Assembly (NCBI RefSeq): GCF_042685265.1
Contig: NZ_JBHUMX010000013.1
Strand: one strand, 5' to 3'
Length of the DNA stretch: 64,000 bases
Source: Oceanobacillus_B kapialis
GTDB taxonomy: Bacteria > Bacillota > Bacilli > Bacillales > Amphibacillaceae
This document shows positions 1-8,999 of the stretch, piece by piece. A program made the translations under genes and the position numbers. Each line of letters starts with the position of its first letter. Position 1 is the stretch's first letter. Under the pieces are notes generated by a model that was not told the DNA's origin, did not search any database, and saw nothing but the letters and a program-made list of their open reading frames with translations.

Positions 1-54
1 AAAACTGCAAAATTGCTCGAATGGAGCTTGAGTTTATTGAAAGGAGTACTACTA

Positions 55-2172
55 ATGCCAGAAGAAAAGCAAATATTTTCTACAGAAATTGCAGGTAAAA
101 CGTTCACCGTTGAAATAGGAGAACTAGCGAAACAAGCGAATGGTGCTGCAATGATTCATTATGGCGATACGTCTGTTTTGTCTGTTGCAACTGCATCAAA
201 GGAACCGAAAGATCTGCCATTTTTCCCACTAACTGTTAATTATGAAGAGCGTCTTTATGCAGTTGGAAAAATACCGGGGGGCTTTATAAAACGAGAAGGG
301 CGTCCAAGTGAAAAGGCAATCCTTTCTTCACGACTAATCGACCGTCCAATTCGTCCTTTATTCCCTGATGGCTTCCGTAACGAAGTCCAAGTAATTAGCA
401 CCGTTATGAGTGTGGATCAGGACTGTCCTTCTGAAATAGCTGCAATGGTTGGTTCTTCTATTGCATTAAGCGTATCAGATATCCCGTTTGCAGAGCCAAT
501 TGCTGGTGTTAATGTTGGCCGTGTAAATGGAGAGTTTATTATTAACCCTACGATTGAACAAGAAGAAAAAAGTGATATTGAATTAACCGTTGCTGGTACT
601 AAAGATGCAATTAACATGGTAGAGGCTGGAGCTGATGAGGTTCCAGAAGAAGTCATGCTTGAAGCAATCATGTTTGGTCATAAAGAGATCATTCGCCTAG
701 TAGAATTCCAAGAGGAGATTGTGAAAGCTGTCGGGCAAGAAAAGTCTGAAGTTAAACTCTTTGAATTAGAAGAAGAACTTACTAAACAGGTGGAAGAACA
801 GGCATCTGAAGATCTAATTGCTGCTATACAGGTGAAAGAGAAGCATGCCAGAGAAGAAGCCATTAGTAAGGTGAAAGAAGACATCCTTGCATCCTATGAG
901 GATGAAGAAGATGCAGATATCTTAAAACAAGTTAAATCTATCTTAGATAAAATGGTTAAAGCTGAAGTCCGTAGATTGATTACAAAAGAAAAGGTACGTC
1001 CAGATGGCAGGAAGATAGATGAAATCCGTCCATTGTCTTCACGTATCAATGTACTGCCAAGAACGCATGGTTCTGGATTATTTACACGTGGACAAACTCA
1101 GGCTCTAAGTGTTTGCACATTAGGTGCACTTGGCGATGTGCAAATTTTGGACGGGCTTGATCTGGAAGAATCTAAACGCTTTATGCACCACTACAACTTC
1201 CCACAATATAGTGTTGGGGAAACAGGACCAATTAGAGGACCTGGTCGTAGAGAGATTGGACATGGTGCTTTAGGGGAACGGGCTCTTGAGAAAGTAATCC
1301 CGTCTGATAAAGACTTTCCTTACACAATTCGCCTTGTTTCAGAAGTACTGGAATCAAATGGGTCTACTTCACAGGCAAGTATTTGTGCAAGCACACTTGC
1401 CATGATGGCAGCAGGTGTACCAATAAAGGCACCAGTAGCTGGAATTGCAATGGGGCTAGTTAAATCTGGTGAAGATTACTCTATCCTTACAGATATTCAA
1501 GGCATGGAAGATGCACTTGGAGATATGGACTTTAAAGTTGCTGGTACAGCTAAGGGTGTAACGGCACTTCAAATGGATATTAAGATTGATGGTTTATCAA
1601 GAGAGATTCTTGAAGAAGCTCTTAACCAGGCTAAAAAAGGAAGAATGCAAATTCTTGACTCTATGCTTGCAACAATTAAAGAGCCAAAAGAAGAATTGTC
1701 TCAATATGCACCTAAAATCTTAACGATGTCTATTAACCCTGACAAAATCCGTGATGTTATCGGACCAAGTGGGAAGCAAATCAATCAAATTATCGATGAA
1801 ACTGGCGTGAAAATTGACATTGAACAGGATGGCAGTGTGTTCATTTCATCTACAGAAGCAAAAATGAATGAGCGTGCTAAGAAGATCATTGAAGACCTTG
1901 TAAGAGAAGTAGAGGTAGGTCAAATGTATCTTGGGACGGTAAAACGTATTGAAAAATTCGGTGCTTTTGTTGAGTTGTTCAAAGGAAAAGATGGCCTTGT
2001 TCATATATCTGAGTTGGCTGAAGAGCGCACCAACAAGGTAGAAGATGTCGTCTCTATCGGAGATGAAATTATGGTTAAGGTAAAAGAAATTGATAATCAA
2101 GGAAGAGTAAACCTTTCCCGCAAAGCTGTCCTTAAAGAAGAAAAGGAAAAGCAGGAAAAGGCAAATTCTTAA
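55..2172 (+). CDS. pnp: Polynucleotide phosphorylase
   Basis: Phosphorolytic 3'-5' exoribonuclease of the RNA degradosome, working with RNase Y (also in this window). The 705-residue product has the family layout: two RNase PH-like domains with an all-helical linker near residues 240-320, then a KH domain (the stretch with GPSGKQINQIIDETG, about residue 575) and a C-terminal S1 domain (GTVKRIEKFGAFVELF onwards). The reading frame is open upstream to 13, but AAAGGAG at about 40 points to the ATG at 55, giving the normal family length. A terminator follows directly. It heads the ylxY-mlpA-ymxH neighbourhood as in B. subtilis. Confidence 0.97.
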   Translation: MPEEKQIFSTEIAGKTFTVEIGELAKQANGAAMIHYGDTSVLSVATASKEPKDLPFFPLTVNYEERLYAVGKIPGGFIKREGRPSEKAILSSRLIDRPIRPLFPDGFRNEVQVISTVMSVDQDCPSEIAAMVGSSIALSVSDIPFAEPIAGVNVGRVNGEFIINPTIEQEEKSDIELTVAGTKDAINMVEAGADEVPEEVMLEAIMFGHKEIIRLVEFQEEIVKAVGQEKSEVKLFELEEELTKQVEEQASEDLIAAIQVKEKHAREEAISKVKEDILASYEDEEDADILKQVKSILDKMVKAEVRRLITKEKVRPDGRKIDEIRPLSSRINVLPRTHGSGLFTRGQTQALSVCTLGALGDVQILDGLDLEESKRFMHHYNFPQYSVGETGPIRGPGRREIGHGALGERALEKVIPSDKDFPYTIRLVSEVLESNGSTSQASICASTLAMMAAGVPIKAPVAGIAMGLVKSGEDYSILTDIQGMEDALGDMDFKVAGTAKGVTALQMDIKIDGLSREILEEALNQAKKGRMQILDSMLATIKEPKEELSQYAPKILTMSINPDKIRDVIGPSGKQINQIIDETGVKIDIEQDGSVFISSTEAKMNERAKKIIEDLVREVEVGQMYLGTVKRIEKFGAFVELFKGKDGLVHISELAEERTNKVEDVVSIGDEIMVKVKEIDNQGRVNLSRKAVLKEEKEKQEKANS

Positions 2173-2229
2173 ACCTGCCATAAACAGTTAAATAAGTCTG
2201 GTCTTGTTAAAGTTAGTTTAAGTAATAAA

Positions 2230-2284
2230 AGCTGAAAGATTATTCGCAGCCATCTGGCTGATTTGAATCTTTCGGCTTTTTTGT
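2230..2284 (+). terminator. Terminator after pnp
   Basis: AGCTGAAAGATT (from 2230) pairs with AATCTTTCGGCT (to 2277) around an inner hairpin CAGCC/GGCTG (2247-2260). A run of T follows. Confidence 0.85.
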
Positions 2285-2381
2285 TTAGAAAGAGTTAATG
2301 TAAGAATAAAAAGATTTAGCGAATTGTTTAAAGCATACCTTGTCCCAGGACAACATAAGTTGTTAATAGGAGGGGGTAAGT

Positions 2382-3326
2382 ATGTATCGGTTACGACAAG
2401 TTGCACATATTGTTGTTTTCTTAGTTATTATCACAATATCTTTCAACACAACGTATAACCCGTTTTCAATGGAAAGTATTCCATCGTTTATGCAAACTAC
2501 AAAAACTACAGATCCCTTATATGAGGAAATCGAGAAACAAGCTAAAGCATATAAGGAAGAGGCAGTTGATTCATACATAGATGATGTATGGAAGAAAACA
2601 CCGGGGCGTAATGGGCTAGAAGTCAACATTGTAAAATCTTATGAAAGAATGAAGAAGAAAGGGAAATATGATGAAACACTTCTCGTGTACAACCAGATAG
2701 CGCCGAAAGTGTCCCTGGAGGATTTACCACCATCACCGATTTATCGGGGTAACCCTGAAAAAAACATGGTGTCTTTGTTAATCAATGTTTCATGGGGAAC
2801 AGAATATGTCCCGGAACTATTAGCCATACTGAAAGAAAAGAAAGTTAGAGCCAATTTCTTTATTGAAGGGAAATGGGCTAAAGAAAATGTCGAGCTTGTT
2901 AAAATGATAAAAAGTCAGAATCATCTTATTGGGAATCATGCTTATAATCATCCAGATATGGCACGTTTATCAAACCCAGAAATGGTCGAGCAAATCAGCC
3001 AAACAAACGATATATTAAAAGCTATTACAGGAAATACACCCACTTGGTTTGCGCCACCAAGCGGAAGCTATAACCAACATGTAGTAGATGCAGCACACAG
3101 CTTAAAAATGGAAACAATACTCTGGACAGTGGACACGATTGATTGGAAGAAACCTACTGTATCTGTTATGATTAATCGAGTGAGTAGTAAACTCCATCCA
3201 GGAGCTACTATTCTTATGCACCCGACTGCTTCAACTGCTGCAGGTCTTTCAGATTTAATAGATTCTGTAAAGGAAAAGGGGTATAAAATAGGTACGATGG
3301 AACAATTAGTCAGTCCGGAAAGGTAA
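2382..3326 (+). CDS. ylxY: YlxY-type polysaccharide deacetylase-family protein
   Basis: NodB-homology (carbohydrate esterase 4) fold protein of 314 residues with an N-terminal hydrophobic segment (about residues 7-24) that should act as a signal anchor. The zinc-type motif HAYNH is present near residue 187, and the late FAPPSGSYN segment is also recognisable. The first motif, normally TFDDGP with the catalytic Asp, reads LLINVSWGTEY (about residues 132-142), so both Asp residues are missing. It is therefore probably not a standard deacetylase. The strong SD AGGAGGGGG precedes the ATG. Its place between pnp and mlpA matches B. subtilis ylxY, which is associated with sporulation in annotation. 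Confidence 0.9.
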   Translation: MYRLRQVAHIVVFLVIITISFNTTYNPFSMESIPSFMQTTKTTDPLYEEIEKQAKAYKEEAVDSYIDDVWKKTPGRNGLEVNIVKSYERMKKKGKYDETLLVYNQIAPKVSLEDLPPSPIYRGNPEKNMVSLLINVSWGTEYVPELLAILKEKKVRANFFIEGKWAKENVELVKMIKSQNHLIGNHAYNHPDMARLSNPEMVEQISQTNDILKAITGNTPTWFAPPSGSYNQHVVDAAHSLKMETILWTVDTIDWKKPTVSVMINRVSSKLHPGATILMHPTASTAAGLSDLIDSVKEKGYKIGTMEQLVSPER

Positions 3327-3369
3327 TCATTCAGACGCACATCTTACATATCGCATAGGAGGAAGTACA

Positions 3370-4596
3370 TTGATTGAAAAACACAAGAGTAAAAACGGTC
3401 TTAGGGTTGTTCTAGAGAGCGTACCTGCTGTTAGATCTGTAACGATCGGTATATGGGTATTAACGGGTTCTCGTAATGAATCTATTGCCAACAATGGTAT
3501 CTCACACTTTTTAGAACATATGTTTTTCAAGGGGACAAAAACCCGTTCAGCACAAGATATAGCTGAAGCATTTGACTCAATTGGCGGGCAAGTAAACGCA
3601 TTTACATCTAAGGAATACACTTGTTATTATGCAAAGGTTGTAGACACGCATAAAGAATTTGCACTAGAAATACTTGCCGATATGTTCTTTAACTCAGCTT
3701 TTGATGAAGAAGAAATGGAAAGAGAGAAAAAAGTCGTCTATGAAGAGATCAAAATGTATGAAGATACACCTGACGACATTGTTCATGATCTACTTGCGAC
3801 TGCCTCATATGGTGATCATCCGTTAGGTTACCCGATATTAGGAACAGAAGAGCAGCTTAGGTCTTTCAAGCCTCAATCGCTAAGAGATTATATGGAAGAT
3901 CGTTACTCACCAGAAAATGTTGTGGTATCCGTAGCAGGAAATGTTGACTCTTCCTTTATTAATAAAGTGGACGAATATTTCGGTTCCTACGAATCAAAAC
4001 AACAACCTAGCACATTAATAAAACCAGCATTTCTTGCAAATAAGCTTGAGCGTAATAAAGATACTGAGCAAGCGCATCTTTGTTTGGGCTATGATGGACT
4101 TCAAACAGGCCATGAAAATATATATAGCCTTATCATTATGAACAACGTTCTTGGCGGTAGTATGAGTTCGCGTCTTTTTCAGGATATCAGGGAAAAACAA
4201 GGCCTTGCCTATTCCGTTTTTTCCTACCATTCTTCCTTTCTGGATAATGGAATGCTAACGATTTACGCTGGGACAGGAAAAGACCAATTGCCGTTATTAA
4301 GAAGTACAATTGATCGCACAGTGGAAAAGTTGATCCAAGAAGGTATAACGGATAAAGAACTACAAAACAATAAAGAACAACTAAAGGGAAACCTATTGCT
4401 TAGCTTGGAAAGTACCAATAGCCGTATGAGTAGAAACGGCAAAAATGAACTTCTACTTGGCCATCATAGAACGATGGACCAAATGATCGAGAAGATTGAC
4501 GCCGTTGATCATGATTCCATCAGAAAAGTGATTGACATCGTATTTGAAAAAACATCTTCAAGTGCTTTAATCGCACCTACGGAAGAACCTATGTAA
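3370..4596 (+). CDS. mlpA: M16 family zinc metallopeptidase
   Basis: Pitrilysin/M16 processing-peptidase family, 408 residues. The inverted zinc motif HFLEH lies near residue 42, with the downstream Glu region (VVYEEIKMYEDTPDD) near residue 120. The second half carries the usual inactive M16 C-terminal domain (GLAYSVFSYHSSF). The start is TTG at 3370, 7 nt after AGGAGG (3357-3362); no ATG sits in a better place. Known as YmxG/MlpA in B. subtilis, where it was reported to affect extracellular protease expression. Its stop codon lies in the loop of its own terminator. Confidence 0.92.
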   Translation: MIEKHKSKNGLRVVLESVPAVRSVTIGIWVLTGSRNESIANNGISHFLEHMFFKGTKTRSAQDIAEAFDSIGGQVNAFTSKEYTCYYAKVVDTHKEFALEILADMFFNSAFDEEEMEREKKVVYEEIKMYEDTPDDIVHDLLATASYGDHPLGYPILGTEEQLRSFKPQSLRDYMEDRYSPENVVVSVAGNVDSSFINKVDEYFGSYESKQQPSTLIKPAFLANKLERNKDTEQAHLCLGYDGLQTGHENIYSLIIMNNVLGGSMSSRLFQDIREKQGLAYSVFSYHSSFLDNGMLTIYAGTGKDQLPLLRSTIDRTVEKLIQEGITDKELQNNKEQLKGNLLLSLESTNSRMSRNGKNELLLGHHRTMDQMIEKIDAVDHDSIRKVIDIVFEKTSSSALIAPTEEPM

Positions 4597-4615
4597 TGCA
4601 TAGGTTCTTTTTTTA
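4583..4615 (+). terminator. Terminator overlapping the mlpA stop codon
   Basis: AAGAACCTATG (4583-4593) pairs perfectly with CATAGGTTCTT (4599-4609), followed by T's. The mlpA TAA (4594-4596) lies in the 5-nt loop. Confidence 0.85.
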
Positions 4616-4712
4616 ATATTCGGAACTATACTATTAAAGATAAGCATCTTAAAATTGTACTAGGAAAGCAAAGTAAGTAAGAAAAGCCTATTTTAATGGG
4701 AGGTTAAATAAA

Positions 4713-4955
4713 TTGCGTTATAAAGATATTAGTGGAAAAGAAATCGTTAACGTTAACGAAGGGTCCCGTTTAGGTGTGCTTGGTCAGACAGATTTGGAAA
4801 TTAATGAACATACCGGGCAAATTGAATCTTTTATTATCCCTAACTATAAATGGTTTGGCCTAAAGAAAGAGGGGGAAGAAACAAAGATTAAATGGAGCGC
4901 CATTAAGAAAATTGGGGAAGATATGATTATTATCGATACGGATAGACTTGATTAA
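4713..4955 (+). CDS. ymxH: YlmC/YmxH family PRC-barrel sporulation protein
   Basis: Small 80-residue protein with the PRC-barrel pattern: the start MRYKDISGKEIVNV, then EGSRLGVLGQTDLEIN and a C-terminal IKKIGEDMIIID strand. Start is TTG at 4713 behind GGGAGG (4700-4705). The family is conserved in spore formers and annotated YlmC/YmxH; the molecular role is unknown. It lies between mlpA and the dipicolinate genes as in B. subtilis and has its own terminator. Confidence 0.9.
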   Translation: MRYKDISGKEIVNVNEGSRLGVLGQTDLEINEHTGQIESFIIPNYKWFGLKKEGEETKIKWSAIKKIGEDMIIIDTDRLD

Positions 4956-4984
4956 GCTGGAAAAATAAATAGTTACTGGTACAT

Positions 4985-5022
4985 AAAGGCTGACCCACGT
5001 TTTGGGGTATCAGCCTTTTTCC
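4985..5022 (+). terminator. Terminator after ymxH
   Basis: AAAGGCTGA (4985-4993) with TCAGCCTTTTT (5010-5020) and an inner CCC/GGG pairing. Confidence 0.85.
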
Positions 5023-5043
5023 TGTTTTTTAGAAATTACCACT

Positions 5044-5071
5044 CACTAACATCCGCTGATTTCATAAGCTA
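5044..5071 (+). promoter_or_regulatory. Sigma-K-like promoter of spoVF
   Basis: A -10 element CATA-AGC-TA (5063-5071) matches the sigma-K pattern CATAnnnTA exactly. An AC (5045-5046) sits 16 nt upstream as the -35. The B. subtilis spoVF operon is transcribed by sigma-K in the mother cell, so location and pattern agree. Found by eye only. Confidence 0.6.
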
Positions 5072-5118
5072 TATGGAAATGAGTTAAGGAACTCGACGTT
5101 TGGAGGGTGTGCAACATA

Positions 5119-6000
5119 ATGAATCATACAATTGCAGTAATAGGAGGCGACGCCCGTTATCTGGAGTTAATTCGTCAACTACAGACTATTCCAGGAGCGA
5201 CCATTAATCTTGTCGGCTTTGATAAATTGGAGCAAGGATTTACCGGGTTAAAACAACTCGAGTTTAGTGAGCTAAAACCAGAAGAACTTGATGTTCTTAT
5301 CTTACCAATTACAGGTACAGACAATATGGGTAACGTGGAGACAGTGTTCTCTCATGAAACCATACACATTACACCACAATGGTTCCGGCAATTAAAGGAT
5401 TCGGCAATTGTGTTTACTGGCATTTCTAATGATTATTTAAAAAATGTAACAACACAAGAAGACATTTCACTAATACCATTATTAAATAGAGATGATGTAG
5501 CCATTTATAATTCTATCCCAACAGCAGAAGGATCCATTATGATGGCAATTGAACATACCGACTATACCATTCATGGTTCCCGTGTAATGGTTGCTGGATT
5601 CGGGCGTGTAGGTAAAACCATAGCTAATAAATTTAATGCACTAGGGGCAAAGGTTTCTGTTGTCACCCAAGATAGTGCAGAACTAGCAAGAATAACGGAA
5701 ATGGCGTTGACTGCCATCTCACTCAATAAAATGGCTGACCATGCCAGGGAGTGTGATGTATTAATTAATACGATCCCTGCCGCTGTTATAGACCGTCATA
5801 CTATTCAACAGCTTCCACCGCACGCAATTATTATTGATCTGGCATCAAAGCCTGGTGGGACAGATTTTGACTATGCAAAACAACGTGGAATTAAAGCTAT
5901 TTTGGCAAGAAGTTTACCAGGCATAGTAGCACCGAAAACATCGGGTAGGATACTGGCAGACGTCATTAAACAGTTTCTTCAGGGGCACAAAGCAAACTAG
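5119..6000 (+). CDS. spoVFA: Dipicolinate synthase subunit A
   Basis: DpaA/SpoVFA, 293 residues. Together with SpoVFB it oxidises dihydrodipicolinate to dipicolinic acid, the major spore-core chelator. It has an NAD(P)-binding Rossmann motif, VMVAGFGRVGKTIANKF, near residue 155, and an N-terminal DpaA domain. The frame is open from a GTG at 5107, but that overlaps the SD GGAGGG (5102-5107), so the ATG at 5119 is chosen. spoVFB follows 26 nt downstream in the same unit. Expected to act in the mother cell late in sporulation. Confidence 0.95.
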   Translation: MNHTIAVIGGDARYLELIRQLQTIPGATINLVGFDKLEQGFTGLKQLEFSELKPEELDVLILPITGTDNMGNVETVFSHETIHITPQWFRQLKDSAIVFTGISNDYLKNVTTQEDISLIPLLNRDDVAIYNSIPTAEGSIMMAIEHTDYTIHGSRVMVAGFGRVGKTIANKFNALGAKVSVVTQDSAELARITEMALTAISLNKMADHARECDVLINTIPAAVIDRHTIQQLPPHAIIIDLASKPGGTDFDYAKQRGIKAILARSLPGIVAPKTSGRILADVIKQFLQGHKAN

Positions 6001-6026
6001 GAATACTATAGAAAAGGGGTATCATA

Positions 6027-6617
6027 ATGAGTTTAGAAGGAAAACGTATTGGCTTTGGGGTAACGGGTTCTCATTGTACGTATGATCAAGTATTTCCTCA
6101 ATTAGAAAGGCTAATGGAACAAAAAGCAGAGGTCGTGCCAATTGTGACATATACAGTTAGAAATACGAGTACAAAGTTTGGCAAAGCAGAAGACCATATT
6201 GAAAAAATTGAATCTATTACAGGAAAACGGGTAATCTCCACGATGCAAGAAGCTGAACCACTTGGGCCAGCAGCCCCCCTTGATTGTATGGTTATTGCTC
6301 CATTAACAGGTAATTCCTTAAGCAAGCTTGCGAACGCTTTAACCGATTCTCCGGTGTTAATGGCAGCTAAAGCTACGATGCGTAATCAAAGTCCTGTTGT
6401 ATTAGGTATTTCCACAAATGATGCACTTGGTTTAAATGGAGTGAACTTAATGCGCTTAATGGCTAGCAAATATATTTACTTTATTCCATATGGTCAAGAT
6501 GATCCATATCAGAAACCAAACTCACTAGTTGCTAAAATGGACCTTTTAAGCGATACAATAGAAGCTGCACTAGAACATAAACAGCTACAGCCTGTTATTA
6601 TTCCGCATATGGATTAG
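6027..6617 (+). CDS. spoVFB: Dipicolinate synthase subunit B
   Basis: DpaB/SpoVFB, 196 residues, a flavoprotein-fold (UbiX/Dfp-like) partner of SpoVFA in dipicolinate synthesis. Typical segments are GKRIGFGVTGSHCTYDQVFP at the N-terminus, MVIAPLTGNSLSKLANALTDSPV near residue 90 and the later GISTNDALGLNGVN. ATG at 6027 follows AAAAGGGG. Second gene of the spoVF operon. An extended -10 promoter for asd lies right at its stop codon, so the DAP genes can be expressed apart from sporulation. Confidence 0.95.
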   Translation: MSLEGKRIGFGVTGSHCTYDQVFPQLERLMEQKAEVVPIVTYTVRNTSTKFGKAEDHIEKIESITGKRVISTMQEAEPLGPAAPLDCMVIAPLTGNSLSKLANALTDSPVLMAAKATMRNQSPVVLGISTNDALGLNGVNLMRLMASKYIYFIPYGQDDPYQKPNSLVAKMDLLSDTIEAALEHKQLQPVIIPHMD

Positions 6618-6621
6618 ATTG

Positions 6622-6630
6622 TGGTAGAAT
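6622..6630 (+). promoter_or_regulatory. Extended -10 promoter ahead of asd
   Basis: TGgTAGAAT fits an extended -10 element for the housekeeping sigma factor. No good -35 hexamer is seen. It would give asd-dapG-dapA vegetative transcription independent of the sigma-K-driven spoVF pair. Confidence 0.4.
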
Positions 6631-6677
6631 AAAAAGCTAGAAGAGAATTATTTTTACTAGTGAAGGGAGTAATGGGG

Positions 6678-7724
6678 ATGTCACATAAAGCAGCATTCAA
6701 TGTAGCTGTAGTAGGAGCAACAGGTGCAGTAGGTCAAAAAATAATAAAACTATTAGAAGAAAAGAATTTCCCTATAAATGAATTAAAGCTTTTATCTTCA
6801 AGTAGATCTGCGGGTAAAAAAATTGCCTTCCATGGCGAAGAAGTCACTGTCGAAGAAGCTCTACCAGAAAGTTTTAAAGGTATAGATATTGCTTTATTTT
6901 CTGCCGGAGGATCTGTGTCGAAGCAACTAGCTCCTGAGGCCGTTAAACATGGTGCTGTTGTGGTAGATAATACGAGTGCTTTTCGAATGGATGAAGATGT
7001 TCCACTTGTTGTACCAGAAGTGAACAAAGAAGACCTTTTAAACCATAAGGGGATCATTGCAAATCCAAATTGCTCTACTATTCAAATGGTCGCAGCATTA
7101 AAACCATTACAGGAAGCATATGGTTTGAAGCGTGTCATTGTTTCGACATACCAGGCAGTTTCTGGTGCTGGTGTGAGTGCGAACAAGGAATTAGAAAATC
7201 AATCTACTAGTTTCTTAAAAAACGAAGAAATGCAGGCGGAGATTTTACCAGTAAAAGGCGATAAAAAGCATTATCCAATTGCTTTTAATGCATTACCGCA
7301 GATAGATGTTTTTCAAGAAAATGGTTATACTTTTGAAGAAATGAAAATGATTAACGAAACGAAAAAAATTATGCACGCACCTGATTTATCTGTTGCAGCG
7401 ACTTGCGTTCGTTTACCTATTTTCACTTCACATGCTGAAAGTGTTTATGTTGAGCTGGACCGTAACGATTTAGCTGTTAATGAAATTCAAAAAGTATTAG
7501 AGGAGGCAGAAGGTGTTATTTTACAGGATGATCCACAGAACCAGTTGTATCCTACCCCTCTGAGCGCTGCTGATAGAGAGGAAGTTTTTGTAGGTCGTGT
7601 AAGGCAAGATCCTGATGTGAAAAACGGCTTCCATATGTGGATTGTCTCTGATAATCTTATGAAAGGCGCTGCCTGGAATACGGTACAGATTGCAGAAACA
7701 TTAATTAAGAATAAACGCTTATAG
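6678..7724 (+). CDS. asd: Aspartate-semialdehyde dehydrogenase
   Basis: Reduces aspartyl phosphate to aspartate semialdehyde, the branch compound for lysine/DAP, threonine and methionine. The 348-residue protein begins with the NADP motif VAVVGATGAVGQ. The catalytic Cys is in NPNCST near residue 131, and the later catalytic His lies in the HAESVYVE region. Three in-frame starts exist (GTG 6660, ATG 6672, ATG 6678). GGGAG at 6665-6669 gives 8-nt spacing only to 6678. First gene of asd-dapG-dapA. Confidence 0.95.
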   Translation: MSHKAAFNVAVVGATGAVGQKIIKLLEEKNFPINELKLLSSSRSAGKKIAFHGEEVTVEEALPESFKGIDIALFSAGGSVSKQLAPEAVKHGAVVVDNTSAFRMDEDVPLVVPEVNKEDLLNHKGIIANPNCSTIQMVAALKPLQEAYGLKRVIVSTYQAVSGAGVSANKELENQSTSFLKNEEMQAEILPVKGDKKHYPIAFNALPQIDVFQENGYTFEEMKMINETKKIMHAPDLSVAATCVRLPIFTSHAESVYVELDRNDLAVNEIQKVLEEAEGVILQDDPQNQLYPTPLSAADREEVFVGRVRQDPDVKNGFHMWIVSDNLMKGAAWNTVQIAETLIKNKRL

Positions 7725-7740
7725 TACTAGAGGTGTTAGA

Positions 7741-8970
7741 ATGCAAATAGTAGTTCAAAAATTCGGCGGTACTTCTGTCCAGTCCGAAGAGAATAGACAA
7801 CATGTCATAAAACATATCAAAGATGCATTAATGCAGGAGTATAAATTAGTAGTGGTTGTATCAGCACTTGGTCGAAAGCCAGATCCTTATGCAACAGACA
7901 CATTGCTAAGTTTGATCGACTATCCAGCAGGTCAAAGTTCAGCTAGAGAAATTGATATGCTTCTTTCGTGTGGAGAGGTTATTTCTTCTGTTGTGTTATC
8001 CAATGAATTAAAAAAGCAACATATAACCTCTACTGCGTTAACAGGGGCCCAGGCGGGTTTTATCACAAATGATGATTTTAACCAGGCGAAAATTAAAGCA
8101 GTGCATCCCGAAAGAATTTTGAAGGAACTGGAAACGCATGATGTTGTAGTTGTTGCTGGTTTTCAGGGACAAACAGAAACAGGTGAGATAACAACGATTG
8201 GGCGCGGTGGTAGTGATACAACAGCTGCCGCACTTGGTGCAGCGCTTGCTGCTGAGCGAATCGAAATTTTCACGGATGTAAATGGTATTATGACGGCAGA
8301 TCCAAGAGTAGTAGAATCAGCTCGCCCTCTTGATGTTGTCACCTATACAGAAATTTGCAATTTAGCATACCAGGGGGCCAAAGTGGTACACCCACGGGCT
8401 GTTGAAATTGCCATGCAATCAAAAATCCCGATGCGAGTAAGGTCCACATACTCAGAGGAGGAAGGTACACTAGTCACCTCATCAAGACTCCAGGAAGCAG
8501 GAATGGATGTTACAGAGCGGCTTATAACTGGTATCGCACATATTTCTTCCATTACGCAGATTAGAGTACAAACGAAAGAAGAGGCATACCGGTTGCAGTC
8601 AGAGGTATTTAAAGCAATGGCAGAGTCGGGTATTTCTGTAGACTTTATTAACATTTCACCTACCGGCGTTGTCTATACAGTACCAGACAGACATACAGAA
8701 AAAGCTGTGCATATTCTTAAAACCCTTGGGTTCTATCCCGAGATCACGAAAAATTGTGCGAAGGTTTCAGCTGTCGGTGCAGGGATGACGGGTGTTCCAG
8801 GTGTGGCTTCTATGATTGTACAATCATTGACGGACGCTGGGGTTCAAATATTGCAATCAGCCGACAGTCATACCACGATTTGGGTGCTTGTACATGAGGA
8901 GGACCTTAAAGCTGCGGTAAATGCTCTACATGATGTTTTCGAGCTAAGTGGGTTAGAGAAGCAATCCTAG
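7741..8970 (+). CDS. dapG: Aspartokinase I (DAP-type, monofunctional)
   Basis: Phosphorylates aspartate at the entry to the DAP/lysine pathway. The 409-residue protein opens with the family motif VQKFGGTSVQS. It has the central TTIGRGGSDTTAAALGAAL substrate/ATP site and FTDVNGIMTADPRVV, and ends in two ACT domains (about residues 265-400) that bind the feedback effector. In B. subtilis the DapG isozyme responds to diaminopimelate; that specificity here is inferred from gene context. ATG 7741 follows GAGGTG. It lies 16 nt after asd. Confidence 0.94.
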   Translation: MQIVVQKFGGTSVQSEENRQHVIKHIKDALMQEYKLVVVVSALGRKPDPYATDTLLSLIDYPAGQSSAREIDMLLSCGEVISSVVLSNELKKQHITSTALTGAQAGFITNDDFNQAKIKAVHPERILKELETHDVVVVAGFQGQTETGEITTIGRGGSDTTAAALGAALAAERIEIFTDVNGIMTADPRVVESARPLDVVTYTEICNLAYQGAKVVHPRAVEIAMQSKIPMRVRSTYSEEEGTLVTSSRLQEAGMDVTERLITGIAHISSITQIRVQTKEEAYRLQSEVFKAMAESGISVDFINISPTGVVYTVPDRHTEKAVHILKTLGFYPEITKNCAKVSAVGAGMTGVPGVASMIVQSLTDAGVQILQSADSHTTIWVLVHEEDLKAAVNALHDVFELSGLEKQS

Positions 8971-8999
8971 ATAAGACAAGAAAGAGAAAGGTGATAGAA

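Noticed and set aside
5107..5118. GTG start for spoVFA
   Set aside because: The codon overlaps the SD GGAGGG; the ATG at 5119 is correctly spaced.
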